NCBI GenBank assembly: GCA_903861195.1 | Contig: CAIOTJ010000116.1 | Coordinates: forward strand, 1-64,000 | Length of the DNA: 64,000 nucleotides | Origin: an uncultured Planctomycetaceae bacterium | Lineage (GTDB): Bacteria > Planctomycetota > Planctomycetia > Planctomycetales > Planctomycetaceae | Direction of reading: 5' to 3' | Shown here: piece after piece, positions 55,424-64,000 of the stretch | Layout: each line of letters opens with the position of its first letter | How positions within the stretch are numbered: the first letter of the stretch is position 1 | Notes under the pieces: model-generated | Database searches by the model: none | The model's input: the letters and a program-made list of their open reading frames with translations, nothing else | What the model was told of the DNA's origin: nothing | Made by a program: the position numbers and the translations under genes

Positions 55424-58400
55424 TCAGTCGACGTACAGGAACTCGTTGCTGTTTAACAGAAGTCGGCACAGGGCGCTCAGGCCATGTTCCGACAGGAACT
55501 CGCGCGACACCTGTCGTTCCGCCTCGGTTGGCTTCCGCCCCCAAGTCAGTGCACACGCGTGCTCTGCCTGACGATTCAGATCCTTGCCAACTTCTGCCTC
55601 GACGCGGAGGGCCAGTCGATCCGCCATCCGCAGTGTAAAGGAATTGTTGAGCATTGCCAGCGCCTGAAGTGGCGTCGTGGTGACCGCGCGTCGAGGGGCC
55701 GTCGTCGACGGATCAGGACAATCAAATGCGTCCAGAAAGTCGCTCCGCCCCGAACGCACCCAGGTGCGGTAGAGCGTCCGGCGATGAAAGTCGTACCCGA
55801 CCGGGTCGATCGTCTCATAGAACTGGGAATTGAAATTGAACGTCCGGAAATCACGAAAACCCGGCCCGCCCAGCGACGGATTGAGTTCGCCGGAGACGAC
55901 CAGTACCGCATCCCGTACCGACTCGGCATCAAGCCGCTGCGGGGTTTTCCGCCAGAGGTAACGATTGCCCGAGTCGATCTGCTCGGCCTGTGGATTGCGG
56001 CGCGACGACTGCCGCCACGTCGCAGAATTCAGAATCAGCCGGTGAATGTGTTTGAGACTCCAGGGAATCCGCTGTTCGACAGGCCCCAGTGTCGGCTCGA
56101 CCAGTTCGGCAGCCAACCAGTCGAGCAGTTCGGGATGGCTCGGACGCCCGCCGTTGAACCCCAGATCATTGGGCGTGTCGACCAGACCCACGCCGAAATG
56201 GTAATGCCAGAGCCGGTTCACAATCACCCGCGCCGTCAGGGGATTGCGGGGGGATGACAGCCACTCCGCAAACCGACGTCGACGGTCGGCATCTGGTGCA
56301 TCATCAGGCAAGTCGAACTCTGGCGACAGTGCAGCCACGGCGCGCAGGGCCCCCGGTGCCACTACATCCCGTGGGGCTCCGGGATTTCCCCGTTCAAGAA
56401 GGTGTGTCTGGCCCGGGGGAGACGGCTTGACCGAGTAGACCACCCCTCCCCGCAACAGATTGAGCTGCACCTGCATTTCCGAGAACTGCCGGACCAGCCG
56501 GTTTCGCTCCGCACGCTCCGGAATCGACAGTCGGGACACAAGCTCGTCATTCGAGATCGCCTGGCTGACGGTGCCATTGAGGTCGGCCACCTCATCGTCG
56601 GAAAGGGCCCGGTCGAACAATTCCGCCCGGTCGATGGCGCCGGCGAACATGCGGTTCCCTCCGGAGGGAGAATGACGCAGCCCAAACAGCACCTGGGCCT
56701 TGCCAGGCTCGTACGTCACGAGCCCCCCCGCGTTGTAGGGTTCTCCGTAGCGGACACCGTTCCGGTACATGGTGATCGTCTGGTCGGAACGATAGACCAG
56801 CGTGATCTGCACTGTGGGCCCCGAGACCAGGTCTGCCGCCGCCACGGTTTCCGCCGCAGCGCCAAAACTCTGCGTGCGGACAAAACCATTGCTCCCCGCC
56901 ATCCACTGACCTGGTTCACGCTCACCAAACACAATCGCATCAAATACAGCGCCGCTGGGGGTCTGGACGCTCAGCGGAGCCCCACCTTGTTGCTTGAGAT
57001 CCGAGAGTGCCACCCAGACAGCCAGTGTCTTTTCCCGCAGTTCCCGCTGGAGCGGTGCGGTTTCCACCCAGGTCATGGGGGCCCCATCGAGAATCAGGCG
57101 TCCCTGCTCGACCCGTGCGGTCCCATGCGGACTGCCATGCAGTTCACCGAGCGCATCGCGCAGGTCGTTGGTGAATTCCCAACGGGAGACCGGCCGGGGA
57201 GCTTCGCGTTTCGTCAGGCCCCGCTCGCGGGCCTTCAGGATGGCCGCGCGGTGCGGACGGTCGTAGGCATCGAGAGCGCGGCCGCTGGCCGACAGTGCGG
57301 TTTCCAGCCGCTGGATCTCCGTGGCCCATTGTTGGCGTCCCGCTTCCGACAATGCCTCCCGTTCCCCATGTCGTACCCCCGCCAGAGCGGCGGCCAGCCG
57401 ATAATACTCGCGCTGTGAAATCGGATCGAACTTATGGTCGTGGCAGCGGGCGCAGTTGGCGGTCAACCCCAGGAATGTCTGGGCGGTGGTGCCAATCACA
57501 TCCTCCAGTTCGTCCTGGCGCACCACCATCCGCATCGCCAGGCTCTGCTGCGACTGCCCGACTTCATCCCAGGGGGCCGCCACGAGGAAACCCGTGGCAA
57601 TCACCCCCCGGGGATCGTCAGGACGCAGCACATCCCCCGCGACCTGCAGGCGGATGAACTCGTCGTAGGGGAGGTCGTGGTTGAACGCCCAGACCACCCA
57701 GTCGCGATAGGGCCACGAATTGGTCCGCAGCTTGTCCCGTTCGAAGCCCTGGCTCTCCCCAAATCGGGCCAGGTCCAGCCAGTGTCGACCCCAGCGCTCT
57801 CCATACTCCGGTCTTTCCAGGAGTCGATCGACCAGCTCACTCCAGGCCTGGGGGCCGTGATCGGCCACGAAATTGTCGATTTCGGCGGGGTTGGGGGGCA
57901 AGCCCAGGAGATCGAACCAAATGCGGCGGGCCAGAGTTGGCCGTTCCGCCTCGGGCGAATGAGGCAGTCCCCGGGCTTGACGGGTCGCCGCGATGAACTG
58001 GTCGATTGGATTGACCACGGGCACGTCGGCCACCTGGGGGGGCACGGGCCGACGGACTGGCTGCAGGCTCCACCAGTCATAACCGGCCCGCGCCTCGCTG
58101 GTGTACCGCAGCGGGTCGATTTTATCGGTGCCCCATTTTCCACCGCCGTCGAGCCACTTCCGGAGCAGTTCCTGATCGGCCACCGCCAAAGGTCGTCGCG
58201 GCGGCATTTCTCCCGCGGCGACACGGGACCCCAACAGGCTCTCCGCCGGATGTTCCACATCCAGCGCCGCCCCCGAGTCTCCCCCTTGAATGGCCCCTTC
58301 CCGGGAGGTCAGGTCGAGCCCGCCCCGGCGCTCGTTGGGGTTGTGGCACCCCAGGCAGGCCTTCGCCAACAACGGCGCCACCTGGCTGTCGAACTCCACC

Positions 58401-58462
58401 TCCCCACCCACAGCCGTCCAGACCGGGACCAGCCACAAGAAACACACCATCCCCCGCCACAT
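55424..58462 (-). CDS. Planctomycete cytochrome-type DUF1549/DUF1553 (PSD1) protein with LamG-like insert
   Basis: About 1012 residues from ATG 58462. After a signal peptide (MVCFLWLVPVWTAVGG) comes a PSCyt1 haem c site, CLGCH at 36-40. A DUF1549 (PSCyt2) domain follows (about 125-330: FIAATRQARGLPHSPEAERPTLARRIWFDLLGLPP). A concanavalin/LamG-like segment with QTFLGLTANCARCHDHKFDP before it supplies a second CxxCH. DUF1553 (PSD1) ends the protein (FAEWLSSPRNPLTARVIVNRLWHYHFGVGLV to LCRLLLNSNEFLYVD). Two CxxCH sites imply haem binding. Proteins of this type are expanded in planctomycetes; their role is not settled. Confidence 0.9.
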   Translation of the reverse strand: MWRGMVCFLWLVPVWTAVGGEVEFDSQVAPLLAKACLGCHNPNERRGGLDLTSREGAIQGGDSGAALDVEHPAESLLGSRVAAGEMPPRRPLAVADQELLRKWLDGGGKWGTDKIDPLRYTSEARAGYDWWSLQPVRRPVPPQVADVPVVNPIDQFIAATRQARGLPHSPEAERPTLARRIWFDLLGLPPNPAEIDNFVADHGPQAWSELVDRLLERPEYGERWGRHWLDLARFGESQGFERDKLRTNSWPYRDWVVWAFNHDLPYDEFIRLQVAGDVLRPDDPRGVIATGFLVAAPWDEVGQSQQSLAMRMVVRQDELEDVIGTTAQTFLGLTANCARCHDHKFDPISQREYYRLAAALAGVRHGEREALSEAGRQQWATEIQRLETALSASGRALDAYDRPHRAAILKARERGLTKREAPRPVSRWEFTNDLRDALGELHGSPHGTARVEQGRLILDGAPMTWVETAPLQRELREKTLAVWVALSDLKQQGGAPLSVQTPSGAVFDAIVFGEREPGQWMAGSNGFVRTQSFGAAAETVAAADLVSGPTVQITLVYRSDQTITMYRNGVRYGEPYNAGGLVTYEPGKAQVLFGLRHSPSGGNRMFAGAIDRAELFDRALSDDEVADLNGTVSQAISNDELVSRLSIPERAERNRLVRQFSEMQVQLNLLRGGVVYSVKPSPPGQTHLLERGNPGAPRDVVAPGALRAVAALSPEFDLPDDAPDADRRRRFAEWLSSPRNPLTARVIVNRLWHYHFGVGLVDTPNDLGFNGGRPSHPELLDWLAAELVEPTLGPVEQRIPWSLKHIHRLILNSATWRQSSRRNPQAEQIDSGNRYLWRKTPQRLDAESVRDAVLVVSGELNPSLGGPGFRDFRTFNFNSQFYETIDPVGYDFHRRTLYRTWVRSGRSDFLDAFDCPDPSTTAPRRAVTTTPLQALAMLNNSFTLRMADRLALRVEAEVGKDLNRQAEHACALTWGRKPTEAERQVSREFLSEHGLSALCRLLLNSNEFLYVD

Positions 58463-58553
58463 CGCCAGTCGCCTGCTCGCCAAGCCTGTTCCGCCTCTGT
58501 GCACTCCACTGCTCCAGACTCGTCCCGGAAACCAATCGCTGTGCCGGGCGGGC

Positions 58554-59684
58554 TCAAACCGTCTGCAGGGCATGCTTCAATTCTCCCAGGAAGCGCACGA
58601 TGTCGGCCGAGGTGTTGTACCCATGGATCGCCACCCGGATCCGTCCCGCGTGATACATCACATGAATGTTGCGGGCGTGCAGATGCTGGTAGATCGCTTC
58701 AGCCCGTGGATGGCGAAATGCGATGATCCCGGCCACCTGCGCGGGATCCCGGGGAGTGATCAGTTCGACTGGCAGGGCCGCCAACTCCGCCAGGCAATGC
58801 TCCACCAACGGCTTGGCGGCGGCATCAATCGCGCCCACCCCCACCTGCCGAATGTACTGCAAGGCGGCCCGCAGGCAATAAATCGCGGGGTAATTCGGCA
58901 TGCCAGTCGCAAAACTGGCGGCTCCGGGCAGACTGCGGGCCCCATCAAACCGATGGGGACCAAAGGGATCATACAGATTGGCCCAACCGCCCGCGGGCAC
59001 CGTCCACTCCGCCGCCCGTCGCTTGGGAACTCCCACCAACCCCCCGCCGTGGCTGGACAGGATCCACTTGTGCGTGCTGCTGATAATCAGGTCGGCTTCC
59101 TGCAGATCGAGCTCGCGCCTCCCCAGGACCTGAGTGACATCGACCCCCAGCAGGGCCGGGGAATGCCGCCGCACCACCCGCGACAATTCCGACAGCGAAA
59201 TCTGAAAACCGTTGTAGAAACTGACGAGGGAGGTGGTCACAAACCTCGTCCGCGGCGACAGCAGGTGCGCCAGGTCGGCCAGGTCCAGAACCCCATCGCG
59301 AGACCGCCACAACCGCACGCTCGCCGGCGAAGTGGGCTGCAGCCAGGGGGTCACTCCGGCGGGAAAGTCGAGGTCGTTGATGACCACTTCGTCCCCGGGC
59401 TGCAGGCGCAGCGCCCAAGCCGCCAGGTTGAAGGCTTCGGAAGAGCACGAACAAATCGCCACCTCGTCGGGCTCCAGGCCGTACATCTCGGCCACCAATC
59501 CCCGTGCCAGGCGGTGCTGCTCGGCGTGGGGAATGCGTCCATCCATCCCCAGCAGCTTGTCTTCGAAGTACTGCTGCAGTGCCTGACCGACCTCCCGGGG
59601 AGGAATCCCCTCGGCAGCCGAATTCAGGTAGACCATGTTGTGCAGCGCGGGAAAATCCCGGCTGCGGGACTCTGGAGTCAGCAT
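58554..59684 (-). CDS. Class V aminotransferase family protein (cysteine desulfurase-like fold)
   Basis: A 376-residue PLP enzyme from ATG 59684 (an upstream in-frame start near 59756 adds 24 residues without motifs). LNSAAEGIPPREVGQAL is the N-terminal class V block; EVAICSCSSEAFNLAAWAL holds the cofactor loop; VDVTQVLGRRELDLQEADLIISSTHKWILSSHGGG contains the cofactor Asp and the Schiff-base lysine. The C-terminal catalytic cysteine loop of true NifS/IscS cysteine desulfurases is not apparent, so it may be an isopenicillin-epimerase-like or selenocysteine-lyase-like member. Confidence 0.87.
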   Translation of the reverse strand: MLTPESRSRDFPALHNMVYLNSAAEGIPPREVGQALQQYFEDKLLGMDGRIPHAEQHRLARGLVAEMYGLEPDEVAICSCSSEAFNLAAWALRLQPGDEVVINDLDFPAGVTPWLQPTSPASVRLWRSRDGVLDLADLAHLLSPRTRFVTTSLVSFYNGFQISLSELSRVVRRHSPALLGVDVTQVLGRRELDLQEADLIISSTHKWILSSHGGGLVGVPKRRAAEWTVPAGGWANLYDPFGPHRFDGARSLPGAASFATGMPNYPAIYCLRAALQYIRQVGVGAIDAAAKPLVEHCLAELAALPVELITPRDPAQVAGIIAFRHPRAEAIYQHLHARNIHVMYHAGRIRVAIHGYNTSADIVRFLGELKHALQTV

Positions 59685-59839
59685 CGACACGCCCCCGAGT
59701 GAGCCCTGCGGAGACCTCACCGGCGAATCTCGCAGCCGGCTCCGCTTGCGGATCAATCACCAACCCCAAGAGGTGGTGGCCACCAAGACCAACGCCGGGG
59801 TGGGCGTTGGCCCCACACCCGGCATTGGAAAACCCGGCC

Positions 59840-61315
59840 TCAGACCTTTTCGGCTGTGGCAGGCACTTCAAATCCCTTCCGGTACTCGCGGGTCAGCAGG
59901 GGATTCGCCTTCTGGCTGAGTTCCCCCGTGAAGACTTCCGCCACCGGGTCGAGCTGCAGCAGGGGGCCGCAGGTCATCTTCGCCGACCCCACATCGACAT
60001 TGCTGGCCTTCAGGTGGGCCTCGACCCGGCTGAAGGTTTCCAGCGCCTCACCGGCGGGACCGCTGCTCTTGAGCGAACCCAATCGCTTCGCGACCTCAGC
60101 CGCATCCACAACTTCTCCCAGCCGGTAGGAGATGTTGCCCAGATGACACAGCGCGCTCGATAGATGCCCTTCCAGAATGTCGGCATTCAGATCCGAAATC
60201 CTCCGGCTGCCCACCGCCTTGATGAAGTTGTCGTAGTGATCCGCCTCTCCGGAGAACTTCTTCACCTGGTTCCCCGCCTTGTCAAAGATGACTCCGCCCG
60301 AGTAGCTGGGCATCACGGCGTAGCCGTCGGCTCCCTCGAAAATCACCCCCACCCCGGCCCCCTTGTAGGCTTCGGACGGCAGGCCCCGGACTTCAAACAC
60401 CAGCAACTTGTCTCCATAGTCGTGGAAGGAGACCTGGGTGTTGGCGGTCTCGCCCGCGTCGGTATAGCCGAAACGTCCTCCGTAACTGAGAACCGAAACG
60501 CCCACATCCGATTTCCCCAGCCCCCACCGGGCCAGGTCCATCTGGTGGATCCCCTGGTTCCCCAGGTCTCCGTTGCCGTAGTCCCACTGCCAGTGCCAGT
60601 CGTAATGGAACCGGGGGCGGCTGAGCGGAGCAGTGGGAGCCGGTCCACACCAGAGGTCGTAATCGACCGACTCAGGAACTGCATAGGTGCCCCGCGCACC
60701 AATCGAGGGGCGATTTTTGTAGCACAACCCCCGGGCGAGGGTGATGGCACCAATGCCACCCGAGTGCAGAAACTCCATGAACTCGCGAGTCCCGGGCATC
60801 GACCGGCTTTGGGTTCCGGTCTGGCAGATGCGGTTGTACTTGCGGGCGGCGTCGAACACGCGGCGGCCTTCCTGCACGTTGTGGCTGACCGGCTTCTCCA
60901 CATAGACATCTTTGCCGGCCTGCAGAGCCCAGATGGCCGCCAGCGAATGCCAATGATTAGGGGTGGCGATCGAGACGATGTCGATCGACTTGTCTTCCAT
61001 CACCCGCCGCAGATCCTTGTGGTAGACCGGCGCCTTTCCAGTGGCCTTCTCGACCACCTCAACCCCTTTCTTCTGGCCCACCTGCTCGTCGGGATCGCAG
61101 ACGGCCACCACCTCGCAATCTTTGCGGCGCATGAACCCGTTGAGGTGATCCTGACCACGGCCATTCACCCCCAGCACCGCCACCCGCAGGATGCTGTTTT
61201 TGTCGGCAGCTTCACCTTGGGCCCGAACCAGCTGCGGAACCGAGCCCGCCAGGGCCGCCGCTGCCGAAGTGAGCAATGAGTTTTCGAGGAAGTCACGCCG
61301 AGACAGGTGGGCCAT
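59840..61315 (-). CDS. Tat-exported Gfo/Idh/MocA family oxidoreductase
   Basis: 491 residues. MAHLSRRDFLENSLLTSAAAALAG is a twin-arginine signal, so the protein is exported with its NAD(P) already bound. VAVLGVNGRGQDHLNGF is the Rossmann loop, VEKPVSHNVQEG the EKP motif, and QTGTQSRSMPG, YNRICQTG and WHWQWDYGNGDLGNQGIHQMDLARWGLG are the planctomycete/verrucomicrobial blocks of this family. Its substrate is a sugar or polyol that cannot be named. It begins 14 bases after the zinc-ribbon gene. Confidence 0.93.
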   Translation of the reverse strand: MAHLSRRDFLENSLLTSAAAALAGSVPQLVRAQGEAADKNSILRVAVLGVNGRGQDHLNGFMRRKDCEVVAVCDPDEQVGQKKGVEVVEKATGKAPVYHKDLRRVMEDKSIDIVSIATPNHWHSLAAIWALQAGKDVYVEKPVSHNVQEGRRVFDAARKYNRICQTGTQSRSMPGTREFMEFLHSGGIGAITLARGLCYKNRPSIGARGTYAVPESVDYDLWCGPAPTAPLSRPRFHYDWHWQWDYGNGDLGNQGIHQMDLARWGLGKSDVGVSVLSYGGRFGYTDAGETANTQVSFHDYGDKLLVFEVRGLPSEAYKGAGVGVIFEGADGYAVMPSYSGGVIFDKAGNQVKKFSGEADHYDNFIKAVGSRRISDLNADILEGHLSSALCHLGNISYRLGEVVDAAEVAKRLGSLKSSGPAGEALETFSRVEAHLKASNVDVGSAKMTCGPLLQLDPVAEVFTGELSQKANPLLTREYRKGFEVPATAEKV

Positions 61316-61329
61316 GGATCAACTCCAGG

Positions 61330-62493
61330 TCAGGGGGAGGAGGGAAGTGAAGAGTTCGGTCCCGTCCCGTGCAGCGAGCACAGCGGGGACTGGTGGGTCC
61401 AGCCGTCACCGGGAATCCGCCACGAAGTTGCCAGCGCCGCTTGCGAAATCTGCTGCCGGCTGAAGCAGATCTCAGCCACCGTCGTCACCCCACGCAACGA
61501 ACGGCGGTTGTATCCCTTGCGAAAGTGGAATCGCCAAACCATCTCCTCCGGAAGTTCTTCGGGAAGTGGATCTGTCGAAGGCAGAAAGACATCGAGGGAC
61601 TCTCCCGGGCCCAGGTCCCGGTCGAGGTTTTGCCCCGCCACAACCCAGTCGCTATCCGGAGAGAGATCGTACAGGTACAGAACGATTTCCGACGGATCGG
61701 CCCGATCCCAGATCAAATTGTTCGCCTTGTCGAGTCCCTCCTCCCGCGGATTTGTCTCGCGCGTGTAAACCAGGTTGCGATCGAAGGGGGCGAAGGTCTG
61801 GTCTGAAGAGACGTTTTTTACCCTCAAATGGAGCTGCAACACGTCACCCGAGGGTTCGCGATCGAAGTCGTTGCGGTGCAGCGACGGATCGAAATACTCG
61901 AATTTCAGTGGGCCGCGGCAGACCCCCACGGCCGAAATTTCCACAGATCCGAAGCGGCGGCTCTCTCCCAGATCAAGCTGGTGACTCCGGAGCAATGGTT
62001 TGCCCGCTGGTACGTAAATGAGAGTCGTCACCCGCCCGTCTTTATTGGCCGGGGGGGCCAGATCGGGAAGGTCGAGCAAATCGCGAGTTGGCCGCCGCCA
62101 CAACTGCCAGCCCAGAAACAAGGCGGCCAGAGTCATCAGGCTGGCGTAAGTCAGCAGCAACTGCCAGGCGAGGTGCGAAGCAAACCGCCCCTCCCTCCTG
62201 GAGGTAACCGGGGAATCGGCCACGACAGGTCGATCTGGACTTGCCGACCCGCCAGCACCAATGTTCAGCACTCCCGAATCGGACACGATATTTCCAGAAT
62301 TTGCGCCGGCAGATGTGGACAATACGCCCGTGGTCAACGACGGCGGAACCGCCGTCATCGTCAGGCTGCTGTCGCTCGCGAAAATCGAAGTGCCGTCCTC
62401 CACCATCCGGTGGCAGTGCGGGCAAATGAGCACCTCACCCGCTCGCGGGGACGGAAGCTGACAGTCACAGGAGGGACATCGTTGCTCTTCCAC
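61330..62493 (-). CDS. Zinc-ribbon membrane protein of unknown function
   Basis: About 387 residues. An N-terminal zinc ribbon has two CxxC pairs (CPSCDCQ and CPHCHRM), a Ser/Thr-rich linker follows, then one transmembrane helix (WQLLLTYASLMTLAALFLGWQLW) and a 230-residue predicted periplasmic beta-rich domain with no family I recognise (LQLHLRVKNVSSDQTFAPFDRN resembles DUF4352-type folds). Start: GTG 62493 is favoured. It has AGGA eight to nine bases upstream and follows the bioD stop, whereas the in-frame ATG at 62547 would overlap bioD by 49 bases. Confidence 0.78.
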   Translation of the reverse strand: MEEQRCPSCDCQLPSPRAGEVLICPHCHRMVEDGTSIFASDSSLTMTAVPPSLTTGVLSTSAGANSGNIVSDSGVLNIGAGGSASPDRPVVADSPVTSRREGRFASHLAWQLLLTYASLMTLAALFLGWQLWRRPTRDLLDLPDLAPPANKDGRVTTLIYVPAGKPLLRSHQLDLGESRRFGSVEISAVGVCRGPLKFEYFDPSLHRNDFDREPSGDVLQLHLRVKNVSSDQTFAPFDRNLVYTRETNPREEGLDKANNLIWDRADPSEIVLYLYDLSPDSDWVVAGQNLDRDLGPGESLDVFLPSTDPLPEELPEEMVWRFHFRKGYNRRSLRGVTTVAEICFSRQQISQAALATSWRIPGDGWTHQSPLCSLHGTGPNSSLPSSP

Positions 62494-62498
62494 CGAAC

Positions 62499-63221
62499 CT
62501 ATTCCTGAAACACCGCGGAGACTTTCGGCTGGGGGAGTGACTTCCACGGAATTCTCCGCAATTCCTCGACTTCGAGCAAGTCACCTCCCGGCACATGCCG
62601 CACGACCGCCAAAACGGGAACATCACAGCGGCGCTGCAGCTCGCGAGGATTGGTCCTCCATGAAACGTCGGCCACGGGCAACGGCACCGCTTCACTCAAG
62701 ACCACACCGCAGACACACAGCTGTCTCGCCCGGGCCGCCTCGATGGTCAGCAACGTATGGTTGATGGTCCCCAGACCCATCCGGGCCACAATCAACACCG
62801 GAAAACCCAGATCTGCCGCCACATCGGCCACATTCTCAGTGTCGGAGAGCGGCGAGAGCAAGCCCCCCGCACCTTCCACCAGCAGCACATCCACACGGTC
62901 CCGCCACCAATCGGCCCCCGTCCGCAACAGTCTCCCATCGACCTGGCGCCCCTCCGCTTCCGCCGCGACCGGAGGTGCCAGGGAAGCGACGAAAGTCTGG
63001 GGACAGATTCGCTCCCGGGGAAACCTTCCACCAAGTGCCGCAAACAAACTTTCCACATCACCCCAGACCTGCCCCCCCTGCGACGACAGTTCGGAACCCG
63101 ACGCCGCGGGTTTGTAGGCTCCGACCGAAATCCTCACTGTCCGCAGCCAACGGACCGCGGCCGAAGTGACGGCGGTCTTGCCGACTCCTGTATCGGTCCC
63201 GGTGATGAACAATCCACGCAT
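62499..63221 (-). CDS. bioD: Dethiobiotin synthetase
   Basis: ATP-dependent carboxylation of 7,8-diaminononanoate to dethiobiotin, the penultimate step of biotin synthesis. 240 residues: P-loop GTDTGVGKTAVT with K15, KPAASG, VEGAGGLLSPLSDTENVADVAADLGFPVLIVAR (Walker B-like and loop) and CGVVLSEA. All active-site blocks are present. No other bio gene is in the window; the downstream zinc-ribbon and Gfo/Idh genes are probably co-transcribed but functionally unrelated. Confidence 0.95.
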   Translation of the reverse strand: MRGLFITGTDTGVGKTAVTSAAVRWLRTVRISVGAYKPAASGSELSSQGGQVWGDVESLFAALGGRFPRERICPQTFVASLAPPVAAEAEGRQVDGRLLRTGADWWRDRVDVLLVEGAGGLLSPLSDTENVADVAADLGFPVLIVARMGLGTINHTLLTIEAARARQLCVCGVVLSEAVPLPVADVSWRTNPRELQRRCDVPVLAVVRHVPGGDLLEVEELRRIPWKSLPQPKVSAVFQE

Positions 63222-63380
63222 GCCTGGAATTCTTGGTCAGAGAAGAATTGGCTGGGAGAACCCACGAGCGGGAAATGCCGTCGCCAATTGCACTGCGCAA
63301 GACGCGGCGGTCAAATGATGTTGTGGAGCGCGCTCGGCAAGGGCTGGCGCCGACGGACAACACTCCAGCAGACAGGTTGC

Positions 63381-64000
63381 ATGATGATTGTTGGCGTTCC
63401 CCGTGAGATCAAGTCGGACGAGTACCGTGTGGCCATGATTCCGGTCGGGGTCGAGGAATTGACCCGGGCTGGCCATCGGGTGTTGATCGAAACCGGCGCG
63501 GGAGTCGGTTCCGGGATCGCCGATGACGACTACCGCGCCAATGGTGCCGAGATCGTCGCCACACCTGCGGAACTCTTCCAGCGGGCCGAGCTGGTCGTGA
63601 AGGTAAAGGAACCCCAACCCGCCGAGTTCCCCCTGCTTCGTCCCGGACAGGTGCTCTTCACGTATCTGCATTTCGCAGCCAGTGAGGCACTCACCCGCGG
63701 CGTGCTGGCGACCGGGGTGACGGCGGCGGCGTACGAGACGCTGCGCGGCCGGCATGGCGACCTTCCCTGTCTGACCCCCATGAGCGAGGTCGCCGGCCGG
63801 ATGAGCATTCAGCAGGGTGCCAAGTTTCTCGAACGCCCGCAGGAAGGCCGGGGTATTCTGCTGGGTGGGGTCCCCGGTGTGCCCCCCGCCCACATCACGA
63901 TTCTTGGCGGAGGAATCGTCGGGAAAAATGCCGCCCGCATCGCCGCCGGGTTCCAGGCCGACATCAGCATTCTCGATATCAGCGTCGACCGGCTGCGATA
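63381..64000 (+). CDS. ald: Alanine dehydrogenase, N-terminal part (runs off the window)
   Basis: The reading from ATG 63381 continues open past the last base. About 206 residues of the usual 370 are present. MIVGVPREIKSDEYRVAMIP is the family N-terminus; the pyruvate-binding lysine (VKVKEPQ) and active-site histidine (YLHFAASE) are intact; ITILGGGIVGKNAARIA starts the NAD-binding Rossmann domain. The enzyme interconverts L-alanine and pyruvate plus ammonia with NAD. It is divergent from bioD. The second ATG (63384) is an equal start candidate. Confidence 0.93.
   Translation, partial: MMIVGVPREIKSDEYRVAMIPVGVEELTRAGHRVLIETGAGVGSGIADDDYRANGAEIVATPAELFQRAELVVKVKEPQPAEFPLLRPGQVLFTYLHFAASEALTRGVLATGVTAAAYETLRGRHGDLPCLTPMSEVAGRMSIQQGAKFLERPQEGRGILLGGVPGVPPAHITILGGGIVGKNAARIAAGFQADISILDISVDRLR

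Noticed and set aside
56402-57418. 338-codon plus-strand open frame inside the DUF1549/DUF1553 gene
   Set aside because: Antisense to a long, motif-rich planctomycete protein; no independent motif.
59789-59810. CCAACGCC/GGCGTTGG hairpin between the Gfo/Idh and aminotransferase genes
   Set aside because: An 8-bp stem without a T-tract in GC-rich DNA; not better than chance hairpins in this window.

Overview
The window comes from a high-GC planctomycete (phylum Planctomycetota). The evidence is a set of families that are hallmarks of that phylum: a DUF1501 Tat-exported protein, a long protein with a CxxCH haem site plus DUF1549, LamG-like and DUF1553 regions, three Gfo/Idh/MocA-type dehydrogenases, and a beta-RFAP synthase of the tetrahydromethanopterin C1 pathway. 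No phage, transposase, integrase, rRNA or CRISPR array is visible. It looks like ordinary chromosome, with two tRNA genes (Ser-CGA and Leu-UAA) and mostly short operons.

Layout. 0.6-7.7 kb (+): clpC with a strong terminator, then asd and lysA (lysine/diaminopimelate branch), then a THUMP RNA methyltransferase. 7.8-12.9 kb: an ATP-grasp protein (-), a DUF485/ActP-type acetate symporter pair (+), a Gfo/Idh dehydrogenase (-). 13.0-22.3 kb: tRNA-Ser, an SGNH hydrolase, nadD with a Tat-exported CxxC protein, an M19 dipeptidase, a CDF cation exporter, a HIT protein, a class I aminotransferase, and an HpcH-type aldolase followed by an amidohydrolase (possible sugar-acid route). 22.4-27.2 kb (-): an operon of a DUF997 protein, an SSS symporter, an MFS carrier and beta-RFAP synthase. 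27.3-28.0 kb (+): a DUF374 acyltransferase. 28.4-36.3 kb (-): a MacAB-TolC type efflux operon with an oversized TolC lipoprotein and an adaptor that ends in two EF-hands. 36.6-41.5 kb (+): a membrane-anchored secretin-like protein, a WD40-Gfo/Idh fusion and a small Sm-like protein. 42.0-42.3 kb: a perfect 17-bp inverted repeat and tRNA-Leu.

42.5-49.5 kb (-) holds what I regard as the most interesting locus: a long exported TPR protein, ExbB, ExbD, and a 784-residue protein. That last protein has a TonB/TolA-style transmembrane SxxxH motif, a long disordered linker and a squalene-cyclase/prenyltransferase-like alpha-toroid in place of a TonB C-terminal domain. It reads as a Ton/Tol-like energy-transducing machine with an unusual periplasmic effector.

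49.7-52.5 kb (+): a DUF1501 protein translationally coupled to a serine hydrolase. 52.6-63.2 kb (-): ispH, mtnA, inorganic pyrophosphatase, the cytochrome-type DUF1549/DUF1553 protein, a class V aminotransferase, a Tat-exported Gfo/Idh protein, a zinc-ribbon membrane protein and bioD. The window ends inside alanine dehydrogenase (+). All functions are assigned by reading motifs; no database search was possible.
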